NCBI RefSeq assembly: GCF_963583255.1
Contig: NC_084806.1
Coordinates: 12,240,817 to 12,304,816, forward strand
DNA from: Pyrus communis
Lineage: Eukaryota > Streptophyta > Magnoliopsida > Rosales > Rosaceae
Direction of reading: 5' to 3'
Length of the DNA: 64,000 nucleotides
Numbering within the stretch: the stretch's first letter is position 1; each line of letters opens with the position of its first letter. A model generated the notes under the pieces. It did not search any database. It worked only from the letters and a program-made list of their open reading frames with translations, and was not told where the DNA came from. This document shows positions 10,904-21,388 of the stretch, one piece after another. The position numbers were made by a program, and so were the translations under genes.

Positions 10904-13900
10904 CCGAAACCCATTGCAGTTTTCTCTTACCCTCTTTATTTTATGCCTAAACTCGCTTAATTTTTTTTGTAAATTTTACTAATTTCTAGCTTTAATTTTT
11001 TTAAGGAAGTCTAAAACCTTGTTTCATCTGTTGATTTTTCTTTTGGGGTTTTGGGGTGTTTGTGTATGTCTTTGAGGCCGACGTAGTAAAATGTTGAGTT
11101 AAGTTCAGAGGAATCGGGGTTGTGGGTTTTGAGTAGGGTTTAGATCAACTATACCGGAAGTGAAGGTTATTGATTGATTTTATCCGGACTTTTAAATTTT
11201 TAATCTTTGCATTGAAGGTTGGTAGGCAAGTATGTGTCACAGACTTGAGACAATGGAGATAAGCCTCGAATGGAAATTCCCGTAACAGATTAACATTATT
11301 GTGGGATATATTCTGCATTTGAGAGTCATTAGGAAGTGGGTTCCAATGATTTGGTTATTCCACCGTACCTGTTCATTGTAATCTTCATGGAGGAAGGTGA
11401 TGGTGTTGATTGGATGGTGAAAACAAACTTCGCTTCTTCTCCATGAGTTAACGTTCTTTATTTGAATTACTTCCTTTTGGTTAGTGAAGTGTTTTTTTTT
11501 TTTATATTTTTTAAATTTACTTCCGTTTGGTTAGTGAAGTGTAGGCATGAACAATGATATAGAATAGCCATTTTGTTGCTGAAGCAAAGCTATTATGCAA
11601 TAATTTATGGAACTTTGCAGTTTGGTTGTTATGACGTTTAAATTTTAGACAGTGATTGCTTTAGCTACCATTTGTTTCTTGTTATCTATGGCATTTCCTA
11701 AGTTGGTTATTATGAAGTTCTAACAGATGGAGTACGTGAGCCCAGAAGGTCTTCGCTTAGATGGTCGGCGGCCCATGGAAGTATTTTTCCATCTCTCAAT
11801 TTTCCGTTGTGTTGAATCATCACCAGTATAAAGTTTCAATTATTTTTATAAAATATATATTTTTTTCTGTGATCCCAGATGAGACAAATTCGAGGAGAGA
11901 TTGGTGTTGTGGAAAAAGCCGATGGGTTCTAATTACTAAAACCTTGATTCTTCTTTTCTAATCCTTGTAATTTTTTTTTTAAAGTTGATCTTTCATATCA
12001 AATTTCAGTTCTGCTGTGTTTGAGATGGGAAACACCAAAGTCATTGCTGCAGTGTATGGCCCTCGAGAGGTTAGTTAATTCTTTTTTCTTCATTCTATAA
12101 TTTCGAGCTAAAATTTTAATGAACTTGTGCGTGGTACTCATTATTAGTTAAAATGTCCTGTCCAATTTTCAATTTAAATTCATTTAAGCTGTTAATATAC
12201 TTTTGTTTTCTAGGTCCAAAATAGGAGCCAGCAGATGGTCTCTGTGTATTAAATTTATCTTTGTTGTGGTGAATATGATAAACGGATCGCATGAGGAAAC
12301 CAAAGGGTGATAGGTGATATATTCTATTCTCTTTCATTTTCATACATACATGTTGGATCGTCTTCAATTTACAATTTAACATCAGAGTGTTGTATCCATA
12401 ACTAAATTAAACTATATAACTAAAATGTACATTTTTATGCTCTCAGACGATCCACAGAGATTTCTCTTGTTATTCGGCAAACCATGGAAACATGCATTAT
12501 GACACATTTAATGCCTCGGAGTCAGGTTCCACTGATGCATCTTGGGAACTTTTCTTCCATGAATGTCTAGTTTGTTCTTTATTGAGCCTTGTATCCGTTT
12601 GTTGCAGATTGATATTTTTGTGCAAGTTCTCCAAGCAGATGGAGGTAAATCCCGGTGCCTCGTTGCAGTCATAGGTCCTATTTAATAATGTACTTTCGGA
12701 TTATGTAATAAATCAATGCTGCCCTGTTTCCTTCTATGTGTGTGTGCAATGTGCATATTTGGTCCTGTTTCATTCAATAATTTGTAGATCCAGGCTTATT
12801 TTCTGAAAATCCAAAGCCTCCTCTATTCATTTCATGTACGGGTACTATGAACCACTTGTATTTGAATTTAAAGTTGTTAGTTTGTGTTTTTTAACTACTA
12901 TTGAGGTAAGTTGTGTTTGAGGGTCAAACTGCGCTGCAGGCAGTTCGTTAATAGTTATTGCTTTTGTTGCATCTTATTTAAATAGAATATATGATCGATA
13001 GTGTTCACAAAGTACCATGGTTGTCCTTGTTATCTGTGTTTCGGTTATAATGTTTAACTATTTTGCAAATACTACCGGATTTCAACAGGTTACTTCACTG
13101 TTTTACTTAAAGAATTGAAAGATCTATCCGTGTGTTTGATTTTTATTTTATTTTTGGCAGGAACTAGATCAGCTTGTATCAATGCTGCAACCGTGGCTCT
13201 TTCAGATGCTGGAATTCCAATGCGTGATCTTGTTACTTCTTGTAGTGCTGGTTACCTTAATAGCACACCTCTACTTGGTAAATTTTTACGTTACTTTATG
13301 CTTGTAGAGCTCCTATAATGCCATTGTACTAGTATGATATTGTAATTCTCATGTGAGCTTATTGTCGCTGGCTTGTCAGATTTAAACTATGTAGAAGATA
13401 GTGCTGGAGGTGCTGATGTCACTTTAGGTATTATGCCGAAGCTGGACAAAATTACTCTTCTTCAGGTAATCTGTCGTATGTATTTCGCAATATATTCTCA
13501 CAAGCTTAAGTTACAATTATATTGTTAGTTGGCATCTACAGTGTCTTCTCTAGCACCTTTTGTAAACCATTTATTCGTGATGATCTTTGATGCAGATGGA
13601 TGCTAAATTACCATTGGATATTTTTGAAAATGTAATGCAACTTGCAATTGAAGGCTGCAAGGCAGTTGCAACATATATTCGAGAAGTAAGCACCTTCTTG
13701 CTTTATTTTCCGCCCGTCCAGTGATAAGTTCTGCCTTGTCATGTGGCCTCTGTTTGAATGACAGGTATTACTAGAGAATACAAAGCAATTGGAGTATCGA
13801 CGAGGCACTTCGTTTCAAATCATGGTAAGCCCATGTACATCGTTTGCTAATTGTTTTGGAAATTTGATACGTTTTAACAGTCACGGACAGTCACCCACTT

Positions 13901-14034
13901 ACTCCGGTTTCAAAGTTTTATTTTGTATCCGCCTGTAGATTTATGGTTGTTCGTATGAAGTTGGAGGCGGCTGTAACATGAAGACGGTGTTTGATGGAGG
14001 AACTAGGCTTAAAAAATTAAGCACACTCGGTTGA
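10690..14034 (+). pseudogene. RRP41: Exosome subunit RRP41-like gene, multi-exon, damaged in exon 4
   Basis: RRP41 is an RNase PH-fold subunit of the RNA exosome ring. A leader exon ends at 10764 (CCCAG/GTATT) and its intron ends exactly before the ATG at 11727. Coding exons by homology and splice sites: 11727-11780, 11879-11925, 12009-12069, 12214-12313, 12447-12524, 12608-12644, 13161-13277, 13380-13465, 13596-13685, 13765-13824 and a divergent last exon 13939-14034. Recognised segments include [67 protein letters not shown] and [11 protein letters not shown]. Exon 4 keeps VQNRSQQM at its start and GDRMRKPKGD in another frame near its end. Between them the expected RCEYSMANFSTG part is scrambled, with a stop at about 12250, and the exon is 100 bp where about 107 is expected. 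Skipping exon 4 would also break the frame. Other exons are open and spliceable. Probably an unprocessed pseudogene; an unusual transcript cannot be excluded. Confidence 0.85.
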
Positions 14035-14325
14035 AGTAACGAGAGAGCTGTTTATAGATTCTGAAAATTGTATTTGTAACATCTACAACATGGGCTCTTC
14101 TTGTAAATGAACATCCGGACTACAAGATTTTACATCAAAGAAGATCCGTTTATTTCAAAGAAGATACATGTAACCAAGGAAGTCCATAACTAGGCTGACC
14201 CTGTTCTCCGTGGTCACTAACAATCAGATTGGATATTTAAATGAGGAATGAATATATATGATTTTTAATATTTTAATTTCAACGATTTATTATGCTACTT
14301 TTTATTTCTTTTTTATTTATTTATT

Positions 14326-15360
14326 TAAAAATTTAGGAATTTTTATTTGAACTCATTTAACCTCTTTTTACATCTAGCTTACTCTTTACAGAAGAGGATC
14401 CTCTCCGGATCCACTAGGATCCTCACATCCTAGCCGTTTATTGTACATTGTGTGGTCAGTTTTCGTCAGATACTATTTGTGTTTAATTTTAAATAAAAAA
14501 ACAGTCAAATGATTTTTGACTGCATGATACACGATGAATAACTAAGATGTGAGGATCCCTAAGATCCCCATAAAGTGAATCCAGATGGGATCCAATTCCA
14601 CTCTTTACACCAATATTATTTTTAATTAAATTGTTAATATCTATTTAAACCTAAACTTACTACCTAACCACTCTCACAAATCCAATTCAAAAATGTTAAA
14701 CTTATTTTTACACCTATTTAAAATATAAAGGATCAAAATCAAATGAAAAGAGCTGGCATGCAAAAACAATGACACAAAGTATGTAGCTGTTGTTGGTTTG
14801 GCTATTTAGAATTTAGATTGCAGAGCAAAGACCAATATTATCAGTATGATATCATACGAATGCACACATAAAAAACATAATTAATCAATATTGTCTATTA
14901 TCTAACTATTAGAATCTTCAACTCTCATTAGGTAGTAGCAGTTGGATATGTAATCCAACAAAAATAAAGCACGATGTTACGATCGTGTTATGTAATTAAG
15001 AAGTAGAAGACTTGCTAATGGTGTCCAAAAAGAACAAGACAAGACTTGGTAAACTTATACAACTAACAGTTATAACGTTGGTATATGTCATATAAATAGA
15101 TTTATACTTTAATTGGAGGATTCAAAATTTCAAAATTACCATCTATCTGTAAAAAAGAGCTTGTTTTCTATATGAAAGTGTCTTAGGGTTTTTAACAAAA
15201 CGTGGGAGAAAAATTACGTAACGGTTATTTTTCTTGTAATTTTATCCTGTACTTGATGATAATTATGTAATAGGGTAATAAAGTCATTTCACATTTAAAG
15301 TAAGTTGGGTGTAAAAACAGGTTATTTGGATTCAAATAAAATTTTCCAAAAATTTAAGGG
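14326..15360. repeat. Inverted repeat pair around 1 kb (MITE-type arms)
   Basis: The left arm at 14326-14390 (AAATTTAGGAATTTTTATTT then ACCTCTTTTTACA) is matched in inverse at 15285-15355 (TGTAAAAACAGGTTATTTGG then AAAATTTTCC). The left arm continues after an inserted MITE (14391-14599) to about 14720. The arms are either two inverted copies of one short element or the ends of a 1 kb element. The interior at 14720-15285 shows no gene. Confidence 0.5.
14391..14599. mobile_element. MITE with GGATCC-rich ends
   Basis: A 10 bp target duplication ACTCTTTACA flanks it (14381-14390 and 14600-14609). The ends are inverted: GAAGAGGATCCTCTCCGGAT at the left, GGAATTGGATCCCATCTGG read inward from the right. 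It is 209 bp and non-coding. A 9-10 bp duplication suggests a Mutator-type origin. A relative lies in the amine oxidase intron at 25133-25331. Confidence 0.85.
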
Positions 15361-15782
15361 GAAGAGATGCTGCCTCAACCCAGTGCCAGAGCATACTGCA
15401 ATTTTCTTTGAGGATTTATAGAGGAGTTCTACAAATTGCCCACCAAAATGGATCGTCAACACAGGACTCGAACTTAGGCCTTTTCCTAATGAAGAGAACG
15501 ATCTTTAGTAACTCAACTAACTTTCGTTGGCAATGATATTACTACGTTTAACCTAATTAAGAGGAGAAAAAGATTTGAACTTCGAACGTAATAAGTTGAA
15601 AAATGAAATCTTTATCAACTAATAATTCACCACTTGCTACCCTATAAAGATGTTAATGACTGTAACTAAGTATGTAAATGGTGTTTTTTTAAACGCTTTG
15701 GGCATCCTGTGTCCTCAAGTTGATTGATGAGCCAAAAAAATAAAATAAAATAAAATAAAACAAGATTAAACTTCTATTATTT

Positions 15783-16586
15783 CAAAATTTAAATCCTAAT
15801 AAAGGGACCAAACATAGGAATCCAACTGGTTATCGTTTGATTCCACGGTCAATTGCAGGATCCCTTTTGTTAGAGGATGAATACCCACAAATTCGTGGTG
15901 CTTTTACCAAGTACAAGCAGTTTGGACCCTCAGGTATGGTATTTTGGACTTGCTTGAAAATATTTTTAGAAAGATACGTAATTTGGTCATAAACACTTAC
16001 ACCGAAAACGCTTCATGTCAAATATTTAGAAGGTAAATCACAAGTACTTTCTGGAAAAATATTTAGAAATGCTTCCTCAAGAACTTAAAAGAGCTTCGTG
16101 AAATAATAAAAACCTTGCAGATGATAACCCTTAACAATTCTACGTTTTCTTCCAAAAGTTGTCAAAAATGCTTTTGAATATTTCAAATCATTTAAAAAAG
16201 GCCATATACATTGTGGAAGGGATCAAGATATTTTTGTTTTTAGGGAACACCATAGTTAATCATATTAATTTGGCTGACCAATATTCTGTGTAAGGTGGCG
16301 ATTAAATTGTATATTTGTATTTGATCCATGGTTTTGTCAACTTATGTGCTTAAACAAACGTGATCATTCTAACATTATTACGTCGACGAGCCGATATAGA
16401 AATTTGTAATGAATTTTTTTAATCGCTGTCAGTGTGCATGAATAGAGAGAATGAAAACTAAGACATAGTCATGTGGTACGCTATTGAGTAGTGGATTTGA
16501 GCTCCGGCCTACCAATTCTTTGAGAACAGTCCGGTTCTTAAAGTTAGAACAATTCCTCCTGACCATCTAAACAGTGGACATGCCTA
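15783..16586 (+). pseudogene. Copper amine oxidase relic (exon 4 and exon 5 pieces)
   Basis: Positions 15792-15930 encode NPNK then GYRLIPRSIAGSLLLEDEY and [10 protein letters not shown], matching exon 4 of the intact amine oxidase downstream. Positions 16495-16586 match the C-terminal exon (FELRPT, then after a one-base loss FENSPVLK and a stop). Everything between and before is missing, including the cofactor tyrosine and all copper ligands. It lies about 5 kb upstream of the intact gene in the same orientation, so it is probably the remains of a tandem duplicate. Confidence 0.85.
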
Positions 16587-16946
16587 AATGCAGACCAAAA
16601 ACTAGCTAGTTGTAGTACAATAAAACAAAAACTTGGACGGTCAATGTGATGTTTTTCCTTTATGATTCCTTATTTGCATTTTAGTTGTTTTATTCATTAG
16701 GCAATATGATTAATGAATGCAACAATTGAAAACGCAAGCAGATTGTGTTTAGCATATCTTATAATCCGTGAATAATTGCATTGCAATTTACAAATGAGTA
16801 CCTAAGTATTATCATATTTACAATTCGGAAAAGCAACTTTAACATTAATTAATCCACAAATTATGAAACATGTGCCAGATCAATCAATGATATCAATCAA
16901 TGACTAAAGCTATTGACTAATATCTACTTTCCGGCCAAAAGTTACT

Positions 16947-17156
16947 AGACAAGGATTATCTGCCCTTTCATTTTCAGTGCCCTTTCATGCTTTTCTATTT
17001 GTGTGGTCACGATTAAGCCATATAAACATTTTATATTACTATGCATTTTTGTCTTCTTATCTCTATAAAAAAATAATATAAAATGTTGACGTGGCTTAAC
17101 CGTGATCACACAAAACAGGAGGGCACGGGAAGTGGGAAGGCAGACAATCATTGTCC
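16947..17156. mobile_element. Foldback MITE
   Basis: The two halves are inverted copies along most of their length, for example GTGTGGTCACGATTAAGCCA at about 17000 against GTGTGATCACGGTTAAGCCA read from the other strand near 17105. The termini GACAAGGATTATCTGCC and GACAATGATTGTCTGCC also match. Flanks share AAAGTTA (about 16938 and 17157), consistent with a decayed 9 bp duplication. Non-coding. Confidence 0.75.
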
Positions 17157-17255
17157 AAAGTTATGCCACAAGTTTTCTTCAGGTCGATGATCAAACTTAA
17201 AATACAGCTAGGGACCTAGGGTCACCAATTTCATTGGTTAGATTTGCTCATCAAA

Positions 17256-17660
17256 TAGTCAAGAAAGTTGAGGTTCCACCATAAAACCAATTGGTAATAT
17301 GGAGAATAGTCCAACCTCTTATAAAGAAATGCAATGTCCATTTTCCAATCAATGTAGGACTCATTATATGAAAAGTAGTCAAACCTCTTATAAACTTATG
17401 CAAGGTCCCTTCTCCCATTAATGTGGGACTCATTCTCAACACGCCCCCTCATGTGTGGCGAAATTTCAAGCCTAACACATGGACAACACAACGGGATGAC
17501 GTGGAGCGCGTTTGGCTTCACACGTGAGACAACCTGATTTGATACCATGAAGAAAGTTGAGGTTTCACTACAAAACCAATTAACAATATAGGAATTAGCC
17601 CAACCTCTTATAAGCCCATGCAAGATCTCTTCTCTTATCAATGTGGAACTCATTCATTAC
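17256..17660 (-). mobile_element. TRIM-type miniature LTR retrotransposon
   Basis: The block AGAAAGTTGAGGTTYCACYA through ACCTCTTATAA to ATGTGG(A)ACTCATT occurs at 17262-17351 and again at 17550-17655, with a third partial copy at 17365-17435. Next to the right-hand copy, 17540-17547 reads TGGTATCA on the minus strand, the start of a primer site for initiator methionine tRNA. That sets the orientation: 5' LTR at the right, 3' LTR at the left. The internal part (about 17440-17540) has no coding capacity, as expected for a TRIM. The extra partial LTR copy is unusual. Confidence 0.75.
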
Positions 17661-18180
17661 AAATAGTATGCTAGGGCACATGTTGGTGTTTATATATTAC
17701 TGAAAAATGAAGTTAGATCGACATTTGAATACTCGCTACGATCGGAGTATTTCATCCATTAAAAAAAAGACTGAAAGAAATACATTTAAGAATGCGACTT
17801 CACGACCTTGCAGAAATATTCAAACAAGATCGGGTGCTTCAACAACACAAAAACAAAACCCTTGGAGTATATCGAGTTAAAGATACCTCCAAAGTCCAGC
17901 ATATGCTTCGATTGTCACTGTTAGAACAGGGTTGAGAATTAGACAATAAAAAGACTTTGAAACACGTTAATACTTTTATCTTAAAGTGATATTTGGTCCC
18001 ACTTTAACTTGAGTTTGGTAACAAGGTTAAAGCAAATCACTTCGAGAAAGATAAATATAATGTTAATTGGCTCTTAGTTACTCTTAAGTCTTATCTAGTG
18101 CGCCTAGGACTAATTCCACTCACAACATTAGAGGTCTTACCCGCTACCTATTCAAAAGGTGAAACACCTCAATCCGGCTA
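17661..18180. other. Unassigned DNA, no gene seen
   Basis: No coding frame or clear repeat ends are visible. It could be decayed retrotransposon sequence. Confidence 0.3.
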
Positions 18181-18182
18181 TT

Positions 18183-18995
18183 AAAAAGGACACCAAGATC
18201 GAGGCATGATGACTGACATCTGGAAAGTAACGAAATCATAACATGCATATGATGTGTAAAAAGTACGAGTAAATTATAATCAAAATCTGAAACTAAATTA
18301 AATTAGTGTGAGAGTATGTAGTGTGATGAACTCTTATTAAAATGCATACAATGTCATAGAATAGATAAAAGTGTAACAGAAAAAAGAATATTCTCATACT
18401 GGGTATGAAGAATATTTTACACTTAACAGGAAATAAATTTCCTGTATTAATTGAAGCGGATGTCAGAACCACCAGTGATCAATAGCTAGCCATATAATTC
18501 ACTTACTAAGTCCTGAAGGGATGTAAAACATAGAGTGTGAGCATGCAAAAATAAGGATGTACTAAAACATTTTCTTTTCTCAAAATAGTAACCTCCTGTT
18601 ATAAACGCATATAGTTTCCAAAATCATACTTTGTAAGTATGAAAACCAAAGTGAATAGTGTAAAAGCAATTATACTAAGGGTACAAATAAATCACAAGTA
18701 TCTCAACAATGTACCACAATATGTTTATTAAAATGCAAAGACACAAATCTATGCAAAAAGTAGGTACATGAAGAGGTTGTGTGTAATAATTTATGCTTGA
18801 GCTAGTACTTCATAACATGAAGCCGACGATAAGCACATCACATATGAGTTCTAGATGCAAGAGCAACTAGTATTGGCTTACACCAACAATGAATCAAAAG
18901 TGAGCGTAATGGTGCAATGTGAACATACACGTAAAATTGGTCTTGAGTCAAGCAAGTACTACAGTAATAATGCAATGTAAAATAATTCATAATAA
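18183..18995 (-). mobile_element. Ty3/gypsy LTR fragment (3' part)
   Basis: The stretch GATCGAGGCATGATGACTG and the later GCATATAGTTTCCAAAATCATACTTTGTAAG parallel the ends and middle of the gypsy LTRs at 28671-31231 and 53818-56157. Only a diverged fragment is present, with no target duplication. Confidence 0.6.
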
Positions 18996-19019
18996 TATTC
19001 TCCATACTGGGTTTGTCGT

Positions 19020-20173
19020 CATGTCAATCTCCATTTTCGTCAAATAGGCCATGTAAACCATTTCTTAGTTGCCTTCAATTCGCCTTTTGGTGAAAATATT
19101 TATTGTTTTGATCACCTAAATGTAATCAATTCTCTCGGGATCGTTACCTCCAAAAGGCTTCCTCTTGAGCAAGTAAATAGTGGAGTTGCTTCTATAATTC
19201 TTTCCATCGGGCAATGGTGGTATCGTTGAAAGGCTGGCCAAAGAGACTATTCAACTTATCCTCACTTGCTACAATATTGGCAGGGAGTCTTCGATGTCCA
19301 CGGTTCACCCAATTGATCAATTGAACTCGAGTGGCCTTTATTTTTTCCGTAACTAGAAACATCAGCGAGCCTTCAAATTTAGCAGCTCACCCCAATTTTA
19401 CAGCCTTTGTACATCCTTCCCTTGCTGTCTAAGCTTCCTCATAACAGAAAGATTTTTTGTACTTTAATATGCACTTTGCCTCCCAATCACGTAACAGCGG
19501 GATATGATCTGAGGAGTTTGGCTTGAGATGAAAAACTGAAGCATTTGGAAATAAATTTATCCACTCCTGGTTGACAAGAACCCGATTAAGTCTAACCCTT
19601 ATGCCTCATCCACGTGTTGTTTCCCATGTAAACTTGTTTCCTTTATACCCTAAATCAATCAATTGACACACATTCATTGCATTGCAGAAACCCTGCATTT
19701 GTCGCTCATTACGCAGGTCTCCCCCTTCTTGCTTGTTGGCTTTTAGAATTTCATTTAAAATCCCCTAAACAACACCACGGCAAGTTTGCATTTGCCTTGA
19801 GTTGTTCGAGCAAAGTCCATGACTTGTGTCTTTTCGCTTCCTTAGGATATTCATAAAAACAAGTAATCCTTCAATGTCTTGCATCCCTCAAACCACCAAC
19901 CTCCAAATTGATATGGTTAGAAGAATAGGTTTGTAAGGACATGCTAACCTCATTTTTCCACATCACACAGAGTCTTCCAAACCTTCCTCTACTCGAGACC
20001 GTAAAAAGAAAATCATATTGCAGCTGTATTTTCAACCTCTCCATGTATTGAACTGAGCTTTTCATTTCGCATAGGAAAAGCACAGTGGGAACTTTAGTGA
20101 GAACAAATATCTTCAGAGAATGAATTGTCTGGAGGTTCCTAAGCCCTCGACAATTCCAACTAATGAAACTCAT
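19020..20173 (-). pseudogene. LINE retrotransposon, endonuclease part, truncated
   Basis: On the minus strand, MSFISWNCRGLRNLQTIHSL starts an APE-type endonuclease domain with LFLCEMKSS. It continues past frameshifts through a GDFNEIL-like site (near 19760, one base inserted), GYKGNKFTWETT and SSDHIPLL (near 19500). The linker towards reverse transcriptase follows to about 19020, where the match ends; no reverse transcriptase is present. It is a broken 5' piece of an L1-type plant LINE. Confidence 0.82.
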
Positions 20174-20260
20174 TGTTGTTGGCAGAGCCGATACTCGTCA
20201 GCCTTCACTGTTGTTGAATTTTCTGAAGCGTGAAAACATGTATGCCTCTTCGGCTCCGGT

Positions 20261-20720
20261 CTATCCCAACCTCCTTCGTTGTCTCAAAGCCTTCTCTTCC
20301 CCAATTCCAGTCCCAAACTTTGTCGTTAATGGTCCTCTTCCTTTGGTTAAATGACTTACCAAAGCCGGATTTTCAACTTTGGCATCCCATAGCAGAGAGT
20401 TTCTTGCACGCCAAATCGAATGAATGAGTATTAGGAATAAAGCCAGCTGACTAGTAGGAAGGGAAGAAACACACGAAGACGCCCAATCACACACAGAGGA
20501 ATGCACCAGAGGCCTTGGACCCAAATTCAAATGGAAGGAGAAATATACCGCTTGGGCAAATGGGCAATCACTAAACACATGTAGTGCCGACTCAAAAGAC
20601 AAGCTACAAGGAATACAAATATTGTCCACCGCCATCTCTTTTTTCTCCAAATTAGCGCGAGTAGGTAGAATGTTGAGGCAAACCCTCCAAATTCACATTT
20701 TCACCCTAGCTACCAGGGAG
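20261..20720 (-). pseudogene. LINE zf-RVT domain fragment
   Basis: The minus strand encodes RVCLNILPTRANLEKKEM, ICIPCSLSFESALHVFSDCP and HSIWRARNSLLWD, typical of the reverse transcriptase zinc-binding region at the 3' end of plant LINEs. It sits upstream of the endonuclease fragment in the same direction, opposite to the normal order, so two LINE pieces must be juxtaposed. Confidence 0.75.
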
Positions 20721-21388
20721 ATTATCTTTCCATCGTAATTCTAGCTAGCTCAGTTTTTCAAAATATATAATGTTCTTAAAAAGTGGGAATTCAGAACTTA
20801 ATGTGGTGAGAATTCAAGACTAAAGTAAACAATTTTACATCTTGAAATCTTCCAAAAATTTCCAATAAAGATGACACTAGAGTTTCTTCAGTTTACATCC
20901 TTGCACTGAAGTGGAACCAATCGATTGCAATTAGTCATTTAACGAGAAATTAAGATGTCTTATTCATAATTAAACAATTATTTTTTTACTTGTAAGACAT
21001 TAAATCCATGGACTATAAACAAGAGAGACCACATTGTTTGACCATATTCATGTACCCGTAAAATGACAATTGACACATGTAACCAACATTTGATGAGATA
21101 AATTTATTAATAGAATGATTTTCATACACTTTTTCTTTCTAGTCATTGGTTTGAATAAGACAAATAGATTAATGGTCAAGATTAAATATAAGTGGGTACT
21201 AATATGCTAAAAAAGGTGTGCGTTTATCATTTCTTACTTATTAATTGACATGTACATATTATTTGTCACATCATATAATTGTTAAAAAAATGTGATACCA
21301 CTAGCAATTTCCTTTTAAAATATGACCAGAAACGGACTATTTATGGAGGCTTGATACGTTCGCTTATTTGATATGCACAAGGAAAGCC
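20721..21388 (+). promoter_or_regulatory. Upstream region of the amine oxidase gene
   Basis: AT-rich non-coding DNA. A weak TATA-like TATTTAT at 21338-21344 lies about 45 bp before the ATG. No other element can be supported by eye. Confidence 0.35.
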
